Of a stretch of DNA of 6,588 nt, positions 5,005 through 6,588 are shown in pieces. The stretch spans positions 1 through 6,588 of the forward strand of contig CAZFPB010000043.1 of the NCBI GenBank assembly GCA_964520985.1, read 5' to 3'. A program made the position numbers and the translations under genes. The DNA is from CAYSGL01 sp964520985 (GTDB taxonomy: Bacteria > Pseudomonadota > Alphaproteobacteria > Micavibrionales > Micavibrionaceae). Positions within the stretch are counted from its first letter, which is position 1; each line of letters begins with the position of its first letter. The notes beneath the pieces are model-generated. The model saw only the letters and a list, made by a program, of their open reading frames with translations. It did no database searches and was not told where the DNA came from.

Positions 5005-5127
5005 ATGGAAAACGCGAAGAGAGTCACTAAGGAAGAATGGTACGCTGCTGGTGGATTATCCAATCCTCTCTGCGTTCGCCGTGCAAATAAAAAGGGTGTC
5101 TGGCAATACTTCATCCTTTGTAAATGA
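5005..5127 (+). CDS. 40-aa micro-gene with a Trp-rich core
   Basis: ATG 5005 follows AAAGGA (4990-4995) at 9 nt and reads 40 codons to TGA 5125-5127. The product starts MENAKRVTKEEWYAAGG and ends with a GVWQYFILCK strand. It has two Trp, four aromatics in total outside the start region, and a central basic segment (VRRANKKG). The layout (a TKEEWYAAGGLSNP helix, then RR and a W-Q-Y-F strand) looks like a genuine compact folded peptide rather than random translation. It resembles small basic proteins seen in phage accessory regions, though I cannot name a family. It shares its leader with the gene at 6157. A longer overlapping frame (4928-5224) is rejected because its start lacks an SD and it runs into the class II repeat. 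Confidence 0.65.
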   Translation: MENAKRVTKEEWYAAGGLSNPLCVRRANKKGVWQYFILCK

Positions 5128-5138
5128 CCCAGCCCGCA
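5128..5138 (+). repeat. Post-stop repeat CCCAGCCCGCA, copy 2
   Basis: Identical to 4899-4909 and again directly abutting a stop codon (TGA 5125-5127). Its AGCCC can pair with the GGGCT arm at 5146-5150, in competition with the stronger downstream hairpin. Confidence 0.45.
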
Positions 5139-5144
5139 CCGGAC

Positions 5145-5166
5145 GGGGCTTGCATCTGCGAGCCCC
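5145..5166 (+). other. Strong GC-rich hairpin (9-bp stem, 4-nt loop)
   Basis: GGGGCTTGC (5145-5153) pairs with GCGAGCCCC (5158-5166) around ATCT, with one G-U wobble. No T-run follows, so intrinsic termination is unlikely. The hairpin lies between the 40-aa gene and the first class II repeat. AGCCC at 5131-5135 could pair instead with the left arm, giving two mutually exclusive structures. Confidence 0.5.
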
Positions 5167-5210
5167 TGACAGCCCGTGCTGTGATGTGACCAAAAACCCT
5201 AGAGAGAGGA
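5165..5210 (+). repeat. Class II leader repeat, copy 1 (before the gene at 5218)
   Basis: Bases 5165-5208 are identical over 44 bp to 5399-5442. The core is GACAGCCCGTGCTGTGATGT. ACAGC (5169-5173) and GCTGT (5178-5182) form a 5-bp stem with a CCGT loop, 35 nt before the ATG. AACCCTAGAGAG and a purine-rich SD follow. The block is intergenic and recurs before three other genes. Confidence 0.8.
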
Positions 5211-5217
5211 TGGGACG

Positions 5218-5403
5218 ATGGTAGTATTCAGCCGACCGCTCCACGACATGACGCACGAGGAGATTGCGCATGAGGCACTATCGATTGGCAGGAGGACCGG
5301 GAACAAGGATCTGGAGCAGGCTGGCCGCAATCTGCTGGATGCAGTCGAGCATGATCGCGACAGTCAGGAGATCGTCGATCTCATCGATGCTATGGATGCC
5401 TGA
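5218..5403 (+). CDS. Unrecognised 61-aa acidic helical protein
   Basis: ATG 5218 has AGGA (5207-5210) at 7 nt. The ATG at 5210 is in another frame and stops after four codons. The protein is largely helical: HDMTHEEIAHEALSIGRR (about residues 9-26), NKDLEQAGRNLLDAVEHD (29-46), then SQEIVDLIDAMDA to the end. Acidic residues dominate, and there is no Cys and no Trp. It would suit a small helical bundle or a protein-protein interaction module; no family is recognised. Its stop (TGA 5401-5403) lies inside the next class II repeat, so the two units are tightly joined. Confidence 0.7.
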   Translation: MVVFSRPLHDMTHEEIAHEALSIGRRTGNKDLEQAGRNLLDAVEHDRDSQEIVDLIDAMDA

Positions 5404-5446
5404 CAGCCCGTGCTGTGATGTGACCAAAAACCCTAGAGAGAGAGGA
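5399..5446 (+). repeat. Class II leader repeat, copy 2 (before the gene at 5453)
   Basis: It is identical to copy 1 over 44 bp, then has two extra bases (AG) in the purine-rich SD stretch. The hairpin arms are ACAGC (5403-5407) and GCTGT (5412-5416), 36 nt before the ATG. The stop codon of the upstream gene (5401-5403) is part of the repeat. Confidence 0.8.
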
Positions 5447-5452
5447 TGAGAG

Positions 5453-5755
5453 ATGATGACCGAACTAAACCTGCCAGACACGCTCGACATGGCCACTGCA
5501 GCAGCCCGTAAGGCGTTGGCGACATACTGGAAGAGCCCACTAACCAGCATGACCACGGCAGTGCGAGTGGCGTGTTTTGATCCGGCTGGCCGTCGCATCG
5601 TGGCCAAGATGGATCGCGATGGCTGGAGAGACGGCGAGCGCATCCTGTCGGATGACGAGTGCCGCCAACTCAGGACCAGGCTGGCCAAGAACCATCGTGG
5701 AGAGCCAATCGTGCGGGGGTCCAGCGGTCCGTGCTGGATGAGTGATCGGCTGTGA
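5453..5755 (+). CDS. Unrecognised 100-aa protein
   Basis: Two adjacent ATGs (5453 and 5456) follow AGAGGA (5441-5446) at 6 and 9 nt; the first is given, and either is possible. An N-terminal helix (DTLDMATAAARKALATYWKS, residues 9-28) precedes a strand-turn-strand (VRVACFDPAGRRIVAKM), then a charged helix (SDDECRQLRTRLAKNHRG, about residues 66-83). The C terminus GPCWMSDRL is encoded by GGTCCGTGCTGGATG, which resembles the class II core that follows just after the stop. There is no signal peptide, membrane span or catalytic motif that I recognise. Confidence 0.7.
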   Translation: MMTELNLPDTLDMATAAARKALATYWKSPLTSMTTAVRVACFDPAGRRIVAKMDRDGWRDGERILSDDECRQLRTRLAKNHRGEPIVRGSSGPCWMSDRL

Positions 5756-5757
5756 TC

Positions 5758-5799
5758 GACGGCCCGTGCTGTGATGTTTCAACCAACCCTAACTTGGAG
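5758..5799 (+). repeat. Class II leader repeat, copy 3 (before the gene at 5809)
   Basis: GACGGCCCGTGCTGTGATGT differs from copies 1 and 2 at one base of the 20-bp core. The A-to-G change in the left arm (ACGGC 5759-5763) still pairs with GCTGT (5768-5772) through G-U. The region after the core (TTCAACCAACCCTA) diverges, but ACCCTA is kept. The hairpin ends 36 nt before the ATG. It starts two bases after the previous stop. Confidence 0.75.
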
Positions 5800-5808
5800 A
5801 TGAGCGAC

Positions 5809-6021
5809 ATGATCGAGTACACAGTTTGGGACCGTCGCAACGCCGAGATTCGTGGGACGTACGTCCTGCCGGACAAGTCGGCAAAATCGGAAATGGAAGC
5901 TATCCGCCTGGCTGGATTCGATAGGTCGGACTGGCAGTATGCGGAAGTCGAAACGCGAGAAGTAAGCGATGATGCGTCAAGTCCGTGGGTTGGTCCAACG
6001 CCAAGTCCGTATATTGGCTAG
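5809..6021 (+). CDS. Unrecognised 70-aa small protein
   Basis: ATG 5809 is chosen because GGAG (5796-5799) lies 9 nt upstream. The in-frame ATG at 5800 abuts the SD, and a GTG at 5752 would translate the class II repeat. The first half reads IEYTVWDRRNAEIRGTYVLPDKSAKSEMEAIRLAGF: strand, turn, strand, then a helix. This is an order seen in small alpha/beta domains. The C-terminal 20 residues (DDASSPWVGPTPSPYIG) are Pro/Ser/Gly-rich and probably disordered. The first half vaguely resembles the second module of the 4458-4898 protein (a Y-T-hydrophobic strand, then an E/S-A helix); this is only an impression. Function unknown. Confidence 0.7.
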   Translation: MIEYTVWDRRNAEIRGTYVLPDKSAKSEMEAIRLAGFDRSDWQYAEVETREVSDDASSPWVGPTPSPYIG

Positions 6022-6066
6022 GACGGCCCGTGCTGTGATGTTTCCCTGTAACCCTAGAGAACGAGG
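6022..6066 (+). repeat. Class II leader repeat, copy 4 (before the gene at 6075)
   Basis: It has the same 20-bp core as copy 3 (GACGGCCCGTGCTGTGATGT), then TTCCCTGT and AACCCTAGAGA, as in copies 1 and 2. Hairpin arms are 6023-6027 and 6032-6036 with a G-U pair, 38 nt before the ATG. It begins directly after the TAG of the previous gene. Confidence 0.75.
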
Positions 6067-6074
6067 TCACGACC

Positions 6075-6134
6075 ATGAGCGACACGGGCTTCCGCAAGGC
6101 TCGCTCGAAAGAACGCGCCAAGGCTCGCAAGTGA
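6075..6134 (+). CDS. 19-aa highly basic micro-ORF
   Basis: ATG 6075 has GAGG (6063-6066) at 8 nt and the full class II leader upstream, positioned as for the three larger genes. The peptide MSDTGFRKARSKERAKARK has eight Lys/Arg in 19 residues and would be an extended or helical basic peptide, possibly nucleic-acid- or ribosome-binding. AAGGCTCGC occurs twice inside it. It could be a real micro-protein, a regulatory leader peptide for the gene at 6157 (22 nt downstream), or a decayed remnant of a longer gene. The leader conservation is the main support. Confidence 0.5.
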   Translation: MSDTGFRKARSKERAKARK

Positions 6135-6140
6135 TCTACT

Positions 6141-6153
6141 GAAAGGACACACA
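6141..6153 (+). promoter_or_regulatory. Class III leader GAAAGGACACACA overlapping the SD of the gene at 6157
   Basis: Identical over 13 nt to 4989-5001 and placed the same way relative to its ATG. It includes the AAAGG SD and the GGACACAC core (6145-6152), the reverse complement of the class I box core. Confidence 0.5.
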
Positions 6154-6156
6154 CCA

Positions 6157-6471
6157 ATGACCAAGCAACAGAAGCTCGCCACGCTGGCCCGTCAGATGGC
6201 CGACGAGCTGCAAACCATCGTCGACATATTCGACCTCCCGGACGACTGGCGTGACCGCCTCGTTGAGCTGTGCAGCGACTACGAGGCCACGCTCACCAAA
6301 TCAGCCGGCCAGCCTCCCAAGATTGACCGGGATGTTGTGGCCCAATATCTGGAACAGGGCAAGACCACCACCGAGATTGCCTACATCCTGCAAAAGCCAA
6401 GGCCCTCAGTGGATTACGTCGTCAAGCAGATCCAGGGCAAGGCCCGTCATGTGACCAAGTTTGAAACTTAG
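6157..6471 (+). CDS. Putative helix-turn-helix DNA-binding protein (104 aa)
   Basis: ATG 6157 follows AAAGG within the class III leader. The N-terminal half is helical and mixed-charge (KQQKLATLARQMADELQTI, then DDWRDRLVELCSDYEATL), possibly a dimerisation or coiled-coil part. After a QPPKIDRD linker, residues about 57-92 fit a helix-turn-helix of the homeodomain-like or resolvase/sigma-region-4 kind. DRDVVAQYLEQG is the first helix, TTTEIAYILQK the second with the expected small/hydrophobic spacing, and PSVDYVVKQIQGK the recognition helix. A basic tail (KARHVTK) follows. It is therefore a candidate transcription regulator or small DNA-binding accessory protein; its target is unknown. A promoter and a structured leader lie directly downstream, which may be a control target (inference). 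Confidence 0.75.
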   Translation: MTKQQKLATLARQMADELQTIVDIFDLPDDWRDRLVELCSDYEATLTKSAGQPPKIDRDVVAQYLEQGKTTTEIAYILQKPRPSVDYVVKQIQGKARHVTKFET

Positions 6472-6482
6472 GCCAAAAAACC

Positions 6483-6512
6483 TTGACGCATGGGCCAAAG
6501 TTTTGTTACAAC
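6483..6512 (+). promoter_or_regulatory. Sigma70-like extended -10 promoter
   Basis: TTGACG (6483-6488, 5 of 6 to the -35 consensus) is followed after 18 bp by TACAAC (6507-6512, 4 of 6 to the -10). A TG dinucleotide one base upstream (6504-6505) makes it an extended -10. Predicted initiation is near 6519, driving the gene that starts at 6579. GGCCAAA occurs at 6471-6477 and 6493-6499, flanking the -35 about two helical turns apart, and could be an operator pair. Confidence 0.55.
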
Positions 6513-6570
6513 TCCTGCTGTACGCCACGACCTGTCTGTCGTGGCACCCGTGCGACTCTTTCAGCAGGAG
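6512..6570 (+). promoter_or_regulatory. Two-stem leader structure that buries the SD of the next gene
   Basis: The outer arms CTCCTGCTG (6512-6520) and CAGCAGGAG (6562-6570) are a perfect 9-bp match. The right arm contains the SD AGGAG (6566-6570). Inside, GCCACGAC (6524-6531) and GTCGTGGC (6538-6545) form a perfect 8-bp stem with a 6-nt loop. RNA containing both arms would have its ribosome site paired. The predicted start of the local promoter (about 6519) falls in the left arm, so transcripts from that promoter would lack most of that arm. Confidence 0.65.
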
Positions 6571-6578
6571 CAAGAGCA

Positions 6579-6588
6579 ATGGACACAC
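6579..6588 (+). CDS. Start of a gene running off the right edge
   Basis: ATG 6579 follows AGGAG (6566-6570) at 8 nt and the promoter described above. Only Met-Asp-Thr is visible. Its second to fourth codons include GGACACAC (6581-6588), the recurrent 8-mer of the window. Nothing can be said about the product. Confidence 0.55.

Noticed and set aside
4928..5224. 98-codon + strand ORF covering the 40-aa gene and class II copy 1
   Set aside because: The GTG start has no SD, and its 3' end reads through the non-coding repeat. The alternative 40-aa frame has a good SD and a leader shared with another gene.
5752..5808. N-terminal extension of the 70-aa protein from GTG 5752, giving a GPCCDV peptide
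   Set aside because: The peptide is just translation of the class II repeat. In copy 4 the same frame hits a stop, and the GGAG SD points to ATG 5809.
5165..6066. The four class II repeats as a CRISPR array
   Set aside because: The spacing is irregular (about 234-360 bp), full genes lie between copies, and copies diverge downstream of the core.

Overview
The window looks like accessory DNA from a Gram-negative, GC-rich (about 60% by eye) proteobacterial host, most likely a phage genome or a phage-like/plasmid accessory region. Every supportable gene lies on the + strand. Most are tiny (19-146 codons), closely packed, and carry their own strong Shine-Dalgarno (SD) site. Only the DUF3560/methyltransferase pair is recognisable. 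The host genus cannot be fixed from the sequence; Burkholderia/Ralstonia- or Pseudomonas/Xanthomonas-type hosts would fit, and this is inference.

Layout. (1) Positions 3-2140 hold the end of one gene and six unrecognised small genes. Four of these (starts at 292, 611, 1632 and 1895) have a copy or near copy of CTCGTGTGTCC ending 17-18 nt before the ATG, and 920 has the variant CTCGTGTGACC 19 nt before it; 1283 has no good copy. (2) Positions 2258-4311 hold a DUF3560-family protein whose stop overlaps the TTG start of an N6-adenine-type DNA methyltransferase. This two-gene unit has the same box upstream. (3) Positions 4312-5127 hold a two-module 146-aa protein and a 40-aa micro-gene. (4) Positions 5165-6134 hold four genes, one of only 19 codons. 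Each is preceded by a repeat of about 45 bp with a small conserved hairpin 35-38 nt before the start codon. (5) Positions 6157-6588 hold a 104-aa putative helix-turn-helix protein, then a good sigma70-like promoter, a 59-nt two-stem inverted repeat that would bury the SD, and the first codons of a gene running off the right edge.

How it may work together. The unusual feature is that genes appear to be organised by leader class. Class I is a GTGTGTCC box, class II is the 45-bp hairpin repeat, and class III is GAAAGGACACACA overlapping the SD. The class III core is the exact reverse complement of the class I core. The 8-mer GTGTGTCC or its complement occurs 13 times here, against roughly 0.2 expected by chance. 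The fixed distance to start codons suggests gene-by-gene transcriptional or translational control of many small accessory (possibly early phage) proteins, but the mechanism cannot be read from the sequence alone. No tRNA, rRNA, CRISPR array, insertion sequence or minus-strand gene could be supported.
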